DNA of 64,000 bases from an uncultured Cedecea sp. (GTDB lineage: Bacteria > Pseudomonadota > Gammaproteobacteria > Enterobacterales > Enterobacteriaceae): NCBI RefSeq assembly GCF_947498825.1, contig NZ_CANMLV010000020.1:1-64000 (forward strand), written 5' to 3'. Position numbers and translations under genes: made by a program. Shown here one piece after another: positions 1-8,025 of this stretch; the stretch's first letter is position 1, and each line of letters begins with the position of its first letter. Below the pieces are notes generated by a model, which was not told the origin of the DNA, made no database searches, and saw nothing but the letters and a program-made list of their open reading frames with translations.

Positions 1-94
1 TGACGGGTTGGATAGAAGGTCAAAAGCACGCCTTATATCCTCGCCCTAGAAGAACGAGGTTTTACGGCGCTTCCTGATAAAAATTAAATGTCAT

Positions 95-125
95 AACGCC
101 AGCATATTGCTGGCGTTAGTTTTTT
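95..125 (+). terminator. Rho-independent terminator of an upstream plus-strand gene
   Basis: Positions 95-104 and 108-117 form a perfect 10-bp stem with a 3-nt loop, and a run of six T residues follows at about 120-125. The T-run lies on the plus-strand side, so it ends a gene left of the window. A short reading frame closing at 85-87 looks protein-like in its last 20 codons but has a TAG at 13-15, so I do not call a partial CDS. Confidence 0.75.
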
Positions 126-144
126 ATCAAAGATTTGGTGATTA

Positions 145-1401
145 TTAACGAACAATAATCCCCAGCAGAATACCCAGTGCTCCAAAGTCAGCATCACTGA
201 AGGTGGTGTTCGCAAAGCCGATATTACCCAGTACTGGCAGCAGGAATACTGGCAAGAAGGTAATCAGCAAGCCTTGTGCGAAAGCACCCAAAATGGCACC
301 ACGGCGTCCACCGGTTGCATTACCGAACACCCCTGCGGCTGCGCCGACAAAAAAGTGGGGTACTACGCCCGGAATAATTACCGTCATGTCCAACAGATAC
401 AGGACAAACATGCCAATTAATCCTGCGCTGAAGCTGCTCAGGAAGCCAACTAATACTGCATTCGGTGCATAAGGGAAGACGACCGGGCAGTCCAGTGCAG
501 GTTTCGCATTGGGGACTAATTTATCGGAAATGCCTTTAAATGCAGGAACGATTTCCGCGATAACCATACGTACACCTTGCAGAATGATGTAAACACCACC
601 GGCAAAAGTGATTGATTGCATAATGGAGAACATAAACCAGTTCTTACCACCACTCAGCTCTTTCACCACATCGGCACCAGCGAAAGCACAGGTTACCAGG
701 AAAATAATGCTCATTGTGAAAGAGATAGCAACCGGCGTATCACGTAAAAACAACAGGCTTTTCGGCACATTCATATCTTCCGTTGAATGCGCTTTATTAC
801 CAAATTTACTGCCAATAAAACCAGCCAGTACATAAGACAACGTTGAAAAATGCCCGATAGCAACATCATCAGAACCGGTCACTTTTTTCATGTATGGATG
901 TGCAATCGCCGGGAAAAAGACCATGGCTACACCGACAACCAGAGAACCGACTGCAATCAGAGTCGTACCAGTCATACCGGCTGTCGCCAGGATAACCGCC
1001 ACCATCATTGACATAAATAAGGTGTGATGCCCGGTCAGGAAGATAAATTTCCATGGGGTAAAACGCGCAATCAAGATATTGACAACCATAGCGAAGAACA
1101 TAATCATCGCCATTTCTTTACCAAAACTTTTCTGTGCAACAGAAACGATAGCCTCGTTGTTCGGTACCACACCTTGTATACCAAAGGCGTGCTGGAAAAT
1201 ATTAGCGAAGTCTCCCAGTGATGAGACCACTAAACCCGCTCCGGCACCTAAAATTACAAAACCCATTATGGTTTTGACGGTGCCTTTAATGCATTCTGTA
1301 ACCGGTTTTTTCTGTGCAATCAGGCCAATTAAGGCGATAAGACCAACCAGTACGGCAGGTTCTGAAAGCACATCACTCATCAAGAAACGAAAGAAATCCA
1401 T
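145..1401 (-). CDS. PTS EIIC, ascorbate (UlaA/SgaT) family permease
   Basis: This 418-residue, highly hydrophobic protein is the membrane channel of a phosphotransferase system. Its length, many membrane segments and glycine-rich internal stretches (for example GAAAGVFGNATGGRRGA near the C-terminus) fit the UlaA/SgaT family, whose known members carry L-ascorbate or related acids and sugars. It is the last gene of an EIIA-EIIB-EIIC operon and starts 12 bp after the EIIB stop. No lactonase, decarboxylase or epimerase of the ula pathway lies beside it, so ascorbate as substrate is not supported here. Expression is probably controlled by the operators upstream of the EIIA gene. Confidence 0.85.
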   Translation of the reverse strand: MDFFRFLMSDVLSEPAVLVGLIALIGLIAQKKPVTECIKGTVKTIMGFVILGAGAGLVVSSLGDFANIFQHAFGIQGVVPNNEAIVSVAQKSFGKEMAMIMFFAMVVNILIARFTPWKFIFLTGHHTLFMSMMVAVILATAGMTGTTLIAVGSLVVGVAMVFFPAIAHPYMKKVTGSDDVAIGHFSTLSYVLAGFIGSKFGNKAHSTEDMNVPKSLLFLRDTPVAISFTMSIIFLVTCAFAGADVVKELSGGKNWFMFSIMQSITFAGGVYIILQGVRMVIAEIVPAFKGISDKLVPNAKPALDCPVVFPYAPNAVLVGFLSSFSAGLIGMFVLYLLDMTVIIPGVVPHFFVGAAAGVFGNATGGRRGAILGAFAQGLLITFLPVFLLPVLGNIGFANTTFSDADFGALGILLGIIVR

Positions 1402-1413
1402 ACTGACCTCTGC

Positions 1414-1701
1414 TTAGAGTGCGCCTAACTCTGTTAATGCCACCGACAAGCGCTCTTTCATGGCTTTCTTATCGATCATATTTTCCAGTGCAACAATTTT
1501 TCCGCCGACTGACTGAGCAACCAGTTGCTCGGCAATATCTTTCGTGCCGACAAAAATATCGCTCGGCGTTCCTTTAGCAGAACCGAGATCAACATGGTCA
1601 ACCTCAGCACTGACAGATAACTCTTTGAGGATATTTTTGATGCTCATTTCCATCATCAGACTGGTACCTAAACCATTTCCACAAACCACTGTAATTTTCA
1701 T
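1414..1701 (-). CDS. PTS EIIB, lactose/ascorbate-type phosphocarrier
   Basis: This 95-residue cytoplasmic protein accepts phosphate from the EIIA partner and passes it to the sugar during transport. The phosphorylation loop VVCGNGLGTS puts the active cysteine at residue 7, typical of EIIB proteins that pair with UlaA-family EIIC. The length is normal for a free-standing EIIB. It lies between the EIIA gene (15 bp upstream) and the EIIC gene (12 bp downstream), so the three are probably co-translated. Confidence 0.88.
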   Translation of the reverse strand: MKITVVCGNGLGTSLMMEMSIKNILKELSVSAEVDHVDLGSAKGTPSDIFVGTKDIAEQLVAQSVGGKIVALENMIDKKAMKERLSVALTELGAL

Positions 1702-1716
1702 AATTGAACTCCTGGA

Positions 1717-2160
1717 TTAATAACGTGCAATGACAGATAAGATTTCTGGCACAGTTGTCGCCTGTAAAAGGGCCTGGGTGTCTTGTTCGTTATCAAATAA
1801 CTGAGCAAGCTGAGAAATGATTTCAATGTGACTTGTGCTGTCTGTCGCGGCTAACACAATCAACAATTTTACCGGGTCGTTTTCATCGGCATCAAAATTT
1901 ACCCCTGAAGGGATAACCGTCAGAGCCAGAGATAGTTTGTTCGCTCCTTCTTCGGGGCGAGCATGAGGCATGGCAATACCCGGACCAACCACATAATAAG
2001 GACCAATCGCTTCATGGGAGCGATAGATAGCCTCAACATAACGTGGTTCTATCGAACCATTTTCAATCAGCGGCTGACAGGACAGGGCAACAGCATCGCG
2101 CCAGTCTTTTGCCTGTTCGACTATCTGAACAACCTCTGTGGTTAATAAATTTTTTAACAT
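1717..2160 (-). CDS. PTS EIIA, mannitol/fructose-type
   Basis: This 147-residue cytoplasmic phosphocarrier belongs to the fructose/mannitol EIIA family, which also serves UlaA-type systems. The active-site histidine is residue 66 in the motif AMPHARPEEG. It takes phosphate from HPr and hands it to the EIIB encoded next. It is the first gene of the operon, with a GGAG-type ribosome site about ten bases upstream. The promoter region carries a CRP-like site and three palindromic operators. The downstream genes are only EIIB and EIIC; no catabolic enzyme is joined to the operon. Confidence 0.85.
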   Translation of the reverse strand: MLKNLLTTEVVQIVEQAKDWRDAVALSCQPLIENGSIEPRYVEAIYRSHEAIGPYYVVGPGIAMPHARPEEGANKLSLALTVIPSGVNFDADENDPVKLLIVLAATDSTSHIEIISQLAQLFDNEQDTQALLQATTVPEILSVIARY

Positions 2161-2214
2161 GCTTCAAGACTCCAGGTGATGATGGCGAGCAGAGTAAGTT
2201 TTTAACGAACAGAT

Positions 2215-2236
2215 AAATGTGATTGATCTCTCATTT
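2215..2236 (-). promoter_or_regulatory. CRP-cAMP binding site
   Basis: The half-sites TGTGA and TCTCA are separated by six bases. By eye 17 of 22 positions match the E. coli CRP consensus, including flanking AAA and TTT. If the PTS promoter is class II (site centred at -41.5), transcription would start near 2184, with TACTCT as -10 element. That promoter placement is inference. Confidence 0.65.
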
Positions 2237-2248
2237 CATAACGCCATT

Positions 2249-2306
2249 TGATAGCGCTATCATAAAATCGTGATAGCGCTATCAGAAATTGATGATAGCG
2301 CTATCA
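2249..2306. promoter_or_regulatory. Three tandem LacI-family operators
   Basis: The perfect palindrome TGATAGCGCTATCA occurs at 2249-2262, 2271-2284 and 2293-2306, with centres exactly 22 bp apart. The central CG step is typical of LacI-family operators, and the neighbouring gene at 2515 encodes such a regulator. The second and third copies also carry inverted flanks (AAATCG and CGATTT), giving a larger dyad at 2265-2312. Confidence 0.85.
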
Positions 2307-2514
2307 CGATTTCAGTTTTATGATTCTACTTATCGCCCCATTGCCCCTTTCATAAACGTGGATAAACGATGCGATTCACGGCATAAACTGAAATCCAGAC
2401 AGCATGGATAATAACGAACAGATACAATGCAATAATGTATCGACCTGATTAGACAGATAAATAGCGTGGTGAATATAATGGAAGTCATTGACAGTGAGTG
2501 TTCCGGGAGCCTGA

Positions 2515-3549
2515 ATGAAAACAACACGTAAGCGTCGCAATACCGGACGGGTTACATTACAAGAAGTGGCTAATTTTGCGGGTGTTGGCACCATGACGGT
2601 TTCCCGTGCCTTAAGAACACCGGAACAAGTTTCAGATAAACTACGCGAAAAAATAGAGCATGCCGTTGAAGTTCTTGGCTATATTCCTAATGGCGCGGCC
2701 GGAGCGCTGGCTTCAGGTGTCAGTAATATTGTTGCGGTATTACTCCCCTCTCTTTCGGACAAAGCCAGTTCACGTTTTATTCAGTCCCTGCAGCAGATCC
2801 TCAATAAAAATGAATTCCAGCTATTACTCGGCTGCCATGAACATAACCATCATAAAGAAGCCAGAATATTAACCACGCTGTTTCAGAGTAACCCCGCAGC
2901 TTTGGTTATTTTTGGTTCGCAGTTAGCCGATGAAACCTACCAGATTATCGATAAAGCCAATATTCCTACGATAAATGTCGTCGGTGCTCCCTATAGTCAG
3001 GCAGACATTTCTATTGAGACCTCTTTTTTAGAAGCGACACGCAAACTGACCGAACAACTGCTGGACAGGGGGTACAAAAATATCGGTTTTATTGGTGCCA
3101 ATATGGACAACCGTCTACAGCGCCAGGGACTTAATGGCTGGCATAAAGCCATGCTTAGCCGCTATCAGAATTCAGATTTGGTGGTCACCACGCGGGATAC
3201 CGCCAGTCTCCAGTTTGGTCGTTACGCATTAAGTGAAATGTTACTGCAACAGCCCGAAGTGGATGCCGTGATTTGCAGCCATGAAGAACTTGCCCTGGGT
3301 ATCCTGTTTGAGTGTCAGCGTCGTTTACTGAAGATCCCCGGTAATATTGCTGTCGCCTGCCTTGATGATTCAGGGAATTGCGCCCAAATGTATCCGACAA
3401 TAACGGCTATCCATATCGATTATCAGAATATGGGTAAAGTCGCGGGCAACCTTCTGGTTGAGTTACTCGGTGACAGTCAGGATGATGAACTGGACGAGTC
3501 ACGCATTGAGTTATTCAACTACCAAATTGAGTTACGGCAAAGTACATAA
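2515..3549 (+). CDS. LacI/GalR-family transcriptional regulator
   Basis: This 344-residue protein has an N-terminal helix-turn-helix at about residues 13-35 (TLQEVANFAGVGTMTVSRAL) and a hinge helix, followed by a periplasmic-binding-like effector and dimer domain to the end. The overall look is closest to the GntR/IdnR branch of the family. The start is supported by a GGGAG ribosome site eight bases upstream. It is transcribed away from the EIIA-EIIB-EIIC operon, and the triple palindrome between them is its probable target, so I infer it is the local repressor. The effector is unknown but is likely the transported substrate or its phosphate. Confidence 0.88.
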   Translation: MKTTRKRRNTGRVTLQEVANFAGVGTMTVSRALRTPEQVSDKLREKIEHAVEVLGYIPNGAAGALASGVSNIVAVLLPSLSDKASSRFIQSLQQILNKNEFQLLLGCHEHNHHKEARILTTLFQSNPAALVIFGSQLADETYQIIDKANIPTINVVGAPYSQADISIETSFLEATRKLTEQLLDRGYKNIGFIGANMDNRLQRQGLNGWHKAMLSRYQNSDLVVTTRDTASLQFGRYALSEMLLQQPEVDAVICSHEELALGILFECQRRLLKIPGNIAVACLDDSGNCAQMYPTITAIHIDYQNMGKVAGNLLVELLGDSQDDELDESRIELFNYQIELRQST

Positions 3550-4024
3550 CGACAAACAATACGTTTTTTCCCAGCAAGTCTGGGAAAAATACCCGTTCAG
3601 TTACGATAACCTTTCCGATGTTTTTCCAACAAAATCCCCAGTCCTCATGACGCCTTATCGAAATAACTCACAGCCTTCCATTTAAAATCAATAACATATA
3701 GGATTTTTCTTAACTTTTATTTTAACAGAGTCACGAAACATAACTTCCGACTTATTTAGTCTCTATAGCTTCGTCAAACTTTTAATGACCACACACTCTT
3801 TATAAGGTTTCCCTTATATCAGTAAAACTAACCGTCGGGTACTATGTAATCCTTCCTTGATGAGACAGTCCGGTTGATTATTTAAATAGATAAATTAACC
3901 ATTAGTTCTCATAAGTGAAAACTAATTTAGCAAATGAATTTAATAGCGTATGGCTGCCCCATACTGTAAAGAAAGACTGTGTTTGAAATAAAACACATAC
4001 CAAATCAATTAAAAGGTAAATAAA
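3550..4024. promoter_or_regulatory. Intergenic region upstream of the fimbrial operon
   Basis: This AT-rich gap of 475 bp carries a hairpin near 3564-3590 (arms TTTTTCCCAG and CTGGGAAAAA) just after the lacI-type gene, a TAAGG-N4-CCTTA dyad at 3803-3816, and an inverted repeat ATTAGTT/AACTAAT at 3901-3926. A short reading frame near its left end is an out-of-frame shadow of the lacI tail. I see no invertible switch flanked by fim-type inverted repeats. Confidence 0.55.
3803..3816. promoter_or_regulatory. TAAGG-N4-CCTTA dyad, candidate RcsB-like box
   Basis: The perfect dyad TAAGG-TTTC-CCTTA lies 209 bp upstream of the fimbrial subunit start. The same arms with the same spacing recur upstream of the first sensor kinase (9244-9257). 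It resembles the general form of RcsB/RcsAB boxes, and an RcsB-like regulator is encoded at 15315. Confidence 0.5.
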
Positions 4025-4564
4025 ATGAAATTGAACGTATTAGCATCTTCAGTCCTGGCTTTAGTTATTACTGGCGCATCATCATCTGTATTTGCTGCAG
4101 ATGCAGGTAGCGGTACCATTGAGTTTAACGGTACTGTTAACACCGGTGCATGTACTATTGTCCCTTCATCTGTAAATAAACAAGTTCCACTGGGTTCTGT
4201 ACCAGTTGCTTCACTTCAGACTGCTGGAAGCCAAGGTCCAGTATCTGATTTTGCTCTGGAACTGACTAACTGCATGTTAGACCCAACTAATAGTGGTAAT
4301 CTTTACTCTAAAGTTAGCGTAACCTTTACCGGCCAGATGGATCCAACTGGTAACCTGTGGGCAAGCAGCGGTACTGCACAGAATATGGGTGTTCTGTTCG
4401 AAGATCCTACTGCCGGTGTTGTCCTGAAAAACAACGACAAAGTTGAGCAGACTTTATATGCAGGTAACAATACCATCAACCTGACTGCCCGTATGCAAGC
4501 ACTGGGTGCTGCTACCGCCGGTTCAGTAAAATCAACCGTTGCTTACGTTCTGGATTATCAGTAA
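4025..4564 (+). CDS. Major fimbrial subunit, type 1/pi-type pilin
   Basis: This 179-residue pilin has a signal peptide (about residues 1-24, ending VFAA) and the two cysteines expected for the subunit disulfide (TGACTI and LTNCML). Its C-terminus VAYVLDYQ has the alternating pattern and penultimate tyrosine region used for chaperone capture. It would polymerise outside the cell by donor-strand exchange. It is the first of four fimbrial genes and is separated from the usher by 248 bp containing a strong palindrome, as expected if the subunit is made in excess. Synonymous bases look adjusted for high expression. The specific fimbrial type is not recognised. Confidence 0.88.
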   Translation: MKLNVLASSVLALVITGASSSVFAADAGSGTIEFNGTVNTGACTIVPSSVNKQVPLGSVPVASLQTAGSQGPVSDFALELTNCMLDPTNSGNLYSKVSVTFTGQMDPTGNLWASSGTAQNMGVLFEDPTAGVVLKNNDKVEQTLYAGNNTINLTARMQALGAATAGSVKSTVAYVLDYQ

Positions 4565-4588
4565 TCGATAGCATCAGGTATTCTTGTT

Positions 4589-4716
4589 ATATACCTGAAT
4601 AATTCGTGTGGTTTGTAGATTCTGAACTTAGCGAACAGATCAGCATAGATACATTCTATGACCAGATTAACTGAATAATGAAAATATACTCCCACACAAA
4701 TTATGCATAATATATA
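4589..4716. repeat. Highly diverged ERIC-like element
   Basis: The left end TATACCTGAATAATTCG and a central CAGCATAGATA block match the plan of the ERIC-like elements seen elsewhere in the window, and the right end is a rough inverse of the left. It is far more degraded than the copies at 36-63 kb, so assignment to the same family is tentative. Confidence 0.35.
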
Positions 4717-4744
4717 CAGTGCAGATTCGAATCTGCACTGTATA
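4713..4744. terminator. Perfect 32-bp palindrome between pilin and usher genes
   Basis: The left arm TATACAGTGCAGATTC is followed directly by its exact reverse complement. In RNA it would fold into a long, almost loopless hairpin. No strong U-run follows, so an attenuator, mRNA-stabilising stem or processing site is as likely as a true terminator. Its place after the pilin gene fits a role in lowering usher expression. Confidence 0.6.
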
Positions 4745-4812
4745 ACACTCTTCTTTACCCTCTAATATTAGTTCTACTTGGTGCGATTATTTTTTGATAA
4801 TCAATAAATCAT

Positions 4813-7284
4813 ATGAAAAAACACATAATTATTAAATTACTCACCAGTACGTTCTTCTATTCCTATTTCGCTCATGCGCAGGACGTGCAGTTTAACGAAC
4901 AGGCCCTCGTTATTTCTGGAATTCCTGATATAGACTTAACTGCTTTTGAAAAAAGTATGCAATCTGAGGGTGTTTATTTTGTCGGCGTTACCGTCAATGG
5001 TCGAAAAATTAATTTTTTCGATAAGATAGGCTTCGTCAAAAACGAAAACATAATCCAACCTTGTCTGACAAGTAGTTTGATCCAGTCTATTGGGTTAAAA
5101 AATGAATTTATTAAAAAAATTCCTCAATGGAATCAAGGGGAATGTTTCGATCTGAGTTCTCAGGATGCAAATATCAAAGTTAATTTTGACGATGAAAAAC
5201 AAGAACTACACTTTTCAATACCGCAGATTTACTTTGAATATAATGACGAGAACTGGATACCTCCGCAGCAGCGTGACAGTGGGGTGAATGCCCTGGTACT
5301 GGATTACAGTATCATTGATAGTTATTTCAGAGGCAAAAATTCAGCTGGCTCTAACAGCCTGAGTTCTTACGGTACAGCAGGAGCAAATATCGGTCCCTGG
5401 CGTCTGCGTAGTAATTATCAGTATCAGAAAAATAATAGCGAGCAAAACAAGAAAGATAGCTTGCAGTGGATTCAGACCTATGCATTTACTGATATTCCTG
5501 CTCTGGCGTCGAAATTTTTTATCGGCCAGCATTATACATCCAGTAATATCTTTGATTCCGTACGTTTTAAGGGGGCCAGCGCCTTTAGCGACGACAATAT
5601 GTTACCAGCAGTTTTAAGAGGCTATGCTCCTCAAATAACAGGAACAGCAACCAGTAATGCAACGGTAACTATTTCTCAAAGCGGCAGAATACTTAATCAG
5701 GTAAAGGTACCTCCGGGGCCTTTCTCAATTGATAATTTGAGCTCATCACTCTCTGGTACGCTGGATGTCAAGGTAGAAGAAGAAGACGGTTCTGTCCGCC
5801 AGTTTCAGGTAACAACCACAGCGATACCGTTCCTGACACGTAAAGGCACGGTAAGCTATAAAGTCAATACTGGGCAGTTTGATCCTCTTAGCTATCGTGA
5901 GGTGAACTCAGGTTTTGTTTCTGGCGAAGCATCATGGGGACTACTGAACGATGTTTCTGCCTACGGTGGACTGTTCTCTACAATTGGCAGCCAGTATAAG
6001 GCTTACAGCCTTGGGCTGGGTACCAATATGGGGGAGCTGGGAGCGCTTTCTTTTGATGTCACCCAGTCGCGCAGCCATATTAAGAGCACACCGCCGCGCC
6101 GGGGAGAAAGCTACAGACTGAGTTACGCTAAAAGATTTTCTGACTCCAGCAGACTGAATCTGACGGGCTATCAGTTTTCCAATGAAGGCTATATGTCAGT
6201 TAATAACTATGTGGAAACCAAGGCGAAAAGAAGAGATGCTTTATACCGGCAGAAAAATTCATTCTCAACTTCTTTTACTCAGCAACTGCCTGACTTGAAT
6301 GCTGACGTTAATCTGAATTATTCAGTAACGACATACTGGAACAGAGCAAAAAGTAGTGACAGCCTGAATTTGTCTTATAACACAAAGCTGAATAATCAAT
6401 GGTTCAAAGATACATTATTAAGTTTTTCGGTCAGCCAAAGTATTTCATCAAAAGAGAATCGCGCTAAACAAGCTTATCTTTCATTAAGCATTCCGTTTGG
6501 TGGTGATTCAAAATCAAGGATGCAATATTTTGGTTCTTACAATGAGCGAAACCACAATTATAGTAATAATGTTAGTTATTCAACAGTGAAGGATAATAAC
6601 AATATTAATATTGGTGTTTCAAGCAGCAATTTCGTTGAAAATACGGCGATGAATGCGTCGGTTTATCGTGATACGCCTTATGCCACAACACAGTTAAGTG
6701 GAGCTTATGGTAAAGACCATCAGTCTCTGAGTGCAGCAGTAGACGGTTCGATAACGCTCACTCAGCAGGGACCTGTTTTTCACCGAAGAGTGTACCCAAA
6801 CCAGGCGCGTATGATTATTGATACGGATACTGCAAGTAACGTTTCCGTAAACGATAATGAGTCCATCACGAACCGTTTTGGGCTTGCAGGGATAAGTAAT
6901 GTCCCGACCTATTATCGCAGTGCGCAGTATCTTGATCTTGATAACATGCCTGATAACGTCAGCATTGAAGATAACGTAATCGAAGCGGCCTTAACCTCCG
7001 GAGCCATCGGTTATGCCAAAGTTAATGCTGTTATCGGTGAAAAAGTACTGCTAAAAATAACCCTTACTGATGGGACAGTTCCACCGTTTGGTGCTACTGT
7101 CTATGATAGAGAAAGTAATAAACAACTCGGTATTGTTTCAGAACAAGGACAAACCTATCTGACAGGTCTGAAGAAATCACAGAAGATATCTGTTAAATGG
7201 GGCGTTAATCAATCTTGCCAGATAATGATTAAAAATACCGATATCCAGAAGCTGAAACAATTAACCTGTTCGAAGGATTTATAG
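4813..7284 (+). CDS. Fimbrial outer-membrane usher (PapC/FimD family)
   Basis: This 823-residue protein has a signal peptide (cleavage near HAQDVQF) and a standard usher plan. An N-terminal chaperone-binding domain (to about 150) comes first, followed by the beta-barrel with its internal plug. A C-terminal domain holds the final cysteine pair (SCQIM and LTCSK). It forms the channel that selects chaperone-subunit complexes and exports the growing fibre. Length is normal. It is followed after 2 bp by the chaperone gene. The order pilin-usher-chaperone-adhesin resembles pi-clade operons (Pap, Mrp) more than type 1, but I base clade only on order. Confidence 0.92.
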   Translation: MKKHIIIKLLTSTFFYSYFAHAQDVQFNEQALVISGIPDIDLTAFEKSMQSEGVYFVGVTVNGRKINFFDKIGFVKNENIIQPCLTSSLIQSIGLKNEFIKKIPQWNQGECFDLSSQDANIKVNFDDEKQELHFSIPQIYFEYNDENWIPPQQRDSGVNALVLDYSIIDSYFRGKNSAGSNSLSSYGTAGANIGPWRLRSNYQYQKNNSEQNKKDSLQWIQTYAFTDIPALASKFFIGQHYTSSNIFDSVRFKGASAFSDDNMLPAVLRGYAPQITGTATSNATVTISQSGRILNQVKVPPGPFSIDNLSSSLSGTLDVKVEEEDGSVRQFQVTTTAIPFLTRKGTVSYKVNTGQFDPLSYREVNSGFVSGEASWGLLNDVSAYGGLFSTIGSQYKAYSLGLGTNMGELGALSFDVTQSRSHIKSTPPRRGESYRLSYAKRFSDSSRLNLTGYQFSNEGYMSVNNYVETKAKRRDALYRQKNSFSTSFTQQLPDLNADVNLNYSVTTYWNRAKSSDSLNLSYNTKLNNQWFKDTLLSFSVSQSISSKENRAKQAYLSLSIPFGGDSKSRMQYFGSYNERNHNYSNNVSYSTVKDNNNINIGVSSSNFVENTAMNASVYRDTPYATTQLSGAYGKDHQSLSAAVDGSITLTQQGPVFHRRVYPNQARMIIDTDTASNVSVNDNESITNRFGLAGISNVPTYYRSAQYLDLDNMPDNVSIEDNVIEAALTSGAIGYAKVNAVIGEKVLLKITLTDGTVPPFGATVYDRESNKQLGIVSEQGQTYLTGLKKSQKISVKWGVNQSCQIMIKNTDIQKLKQLTCSKDL

Positions 7285-7286
7285 AA

Positions 7287-8015
7287 ATGAAAAAATTTAA
7301 CGTAATTCTAAGTACGCTCTTATTATTAAGCAGCGCTGTTCAGGCATCACTTACAATGGATCGTACTCGCGTTATCTATGATGCAGCAAAGCCTGGTGTG
7401 AGTGTTGTGGTAGAGAACATTGATGCTAAAGATCCATTTTTAGTACAAACCTGGCTTGAGTCGAGTGACGGTAAGAAAATATCTGAACCTTTAGTCGCAC
7501 TGCCACTGTTACAGCGGATTGAGCCGAATCAGAAAAAACAGATCCGTATCAATGCAGTTAACGAGACAACACCACTGCCTCAGGATAAAGAAAGCCTGTT
7601 GTATTTTAATATTCTCGGCGTTCCACCTAAAAGCAATATAGAAAATGTGGTGGAAGTGGTGATTCAGTCTCGTTTTAAACTTTTTTATCGTCCGAAGGGA
7701 TTAGTAAAATACCCAGAAAATAACTGGCAGCAAGAGCTGAAAGTAGAGAAGAAAAATAATCAACTGGTTTTCAATAACCCGACACCTTACCATGTTGTGG
7801 TGATTAACATTAATAACACCCCACAAAAAGTGAAGGATTTCTCGGAGGTTATTATAACGCCAAACAGCAGCTTTGTTTATCAGTTAAATGACAAACAGCG
7901 AAATGGGAATAATATTATGGTGACTTATTTAGATGATTACGGCGCCCCACAAACATTGAAATACACATGTTCTGGCAGCAGCTGTTCTTTATTAAAAGAG
8001 AAGCCATCAGTCTAA
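7287..8015 (+). CDS. Periplasmic pilus assembly chaperone (PapD family)
   Basis: This 242-residue protein has a signal peptide (to about residue 20, VQASLTMD) and the two immunoglobulin-like domains of PapD-type chaperones. Visible hallmarks are the TRVIY start of strand A, the stretch LLYFNILGVPPKS ahead of the F1-G1 region, and the QSRFKLFYRP motif that follows. It would cap and fold the pilin and the adhesin in the periplasm and deliver them to the usher. It starts 2 bp after the usher stop and ends 10 bp before the adhesin gene, so the three are one transcript. Confidence 0.92.
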   Translation: MKKFNVILSTLLLLSSAVQASLTMDRTRVIYDAAKPGVSVVVENIDAKDPFLVQTWLESSDGKKISEPLVALPLLQRIEPNQKKQIRINAVNETTPLPQDKESLLYFNILGVPPKSNIENVVEVVIQSRFKLFYRPKGLVKYPENNWQQELKVEKKNNQLVFNNPTPYHVVVININNTPQKVKDFSEVIITPNSSFVYQLNDKQRNGNNIMVTYLDDYGAPQTLKYTCSGSSCSLLKEKPSV

Positions 8016-8025
8016 AGGGTGAGAT

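Larger units (their letters stand above)
2161..2514. promoter_or_regulatory. Divergent control region between the PTS operon and lacI-type gene
   Basis: This 354-bp gap separates the PTS operon (minus) from the regulator gene (plus). It holds a CRP-like site and three identical palindromes, described separately. The part nearer the regulator (2315-2500) shows no further clear repeat. I see no gene here. Confidence 0.7.

Noticed and set aside
1-87. A plus-strand frame ending at 85-87 with a protein-like tail (TPYILALEERGFTALPDKN)
   Set aside because: A TAG at 13-15 interrupts it within the window and no start is visible. It may be the frameshifted end of an upstream gene, but this cannot be decided here.
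3550-4024. Possible invertible fim-type promoter switch ahead of the pilin gene
   Set aside because: I found no pair of matching inverted repeats of the right size flanking a promoter and no recombinase gene nearby; xerD at 53 kb is the housekeeping one.
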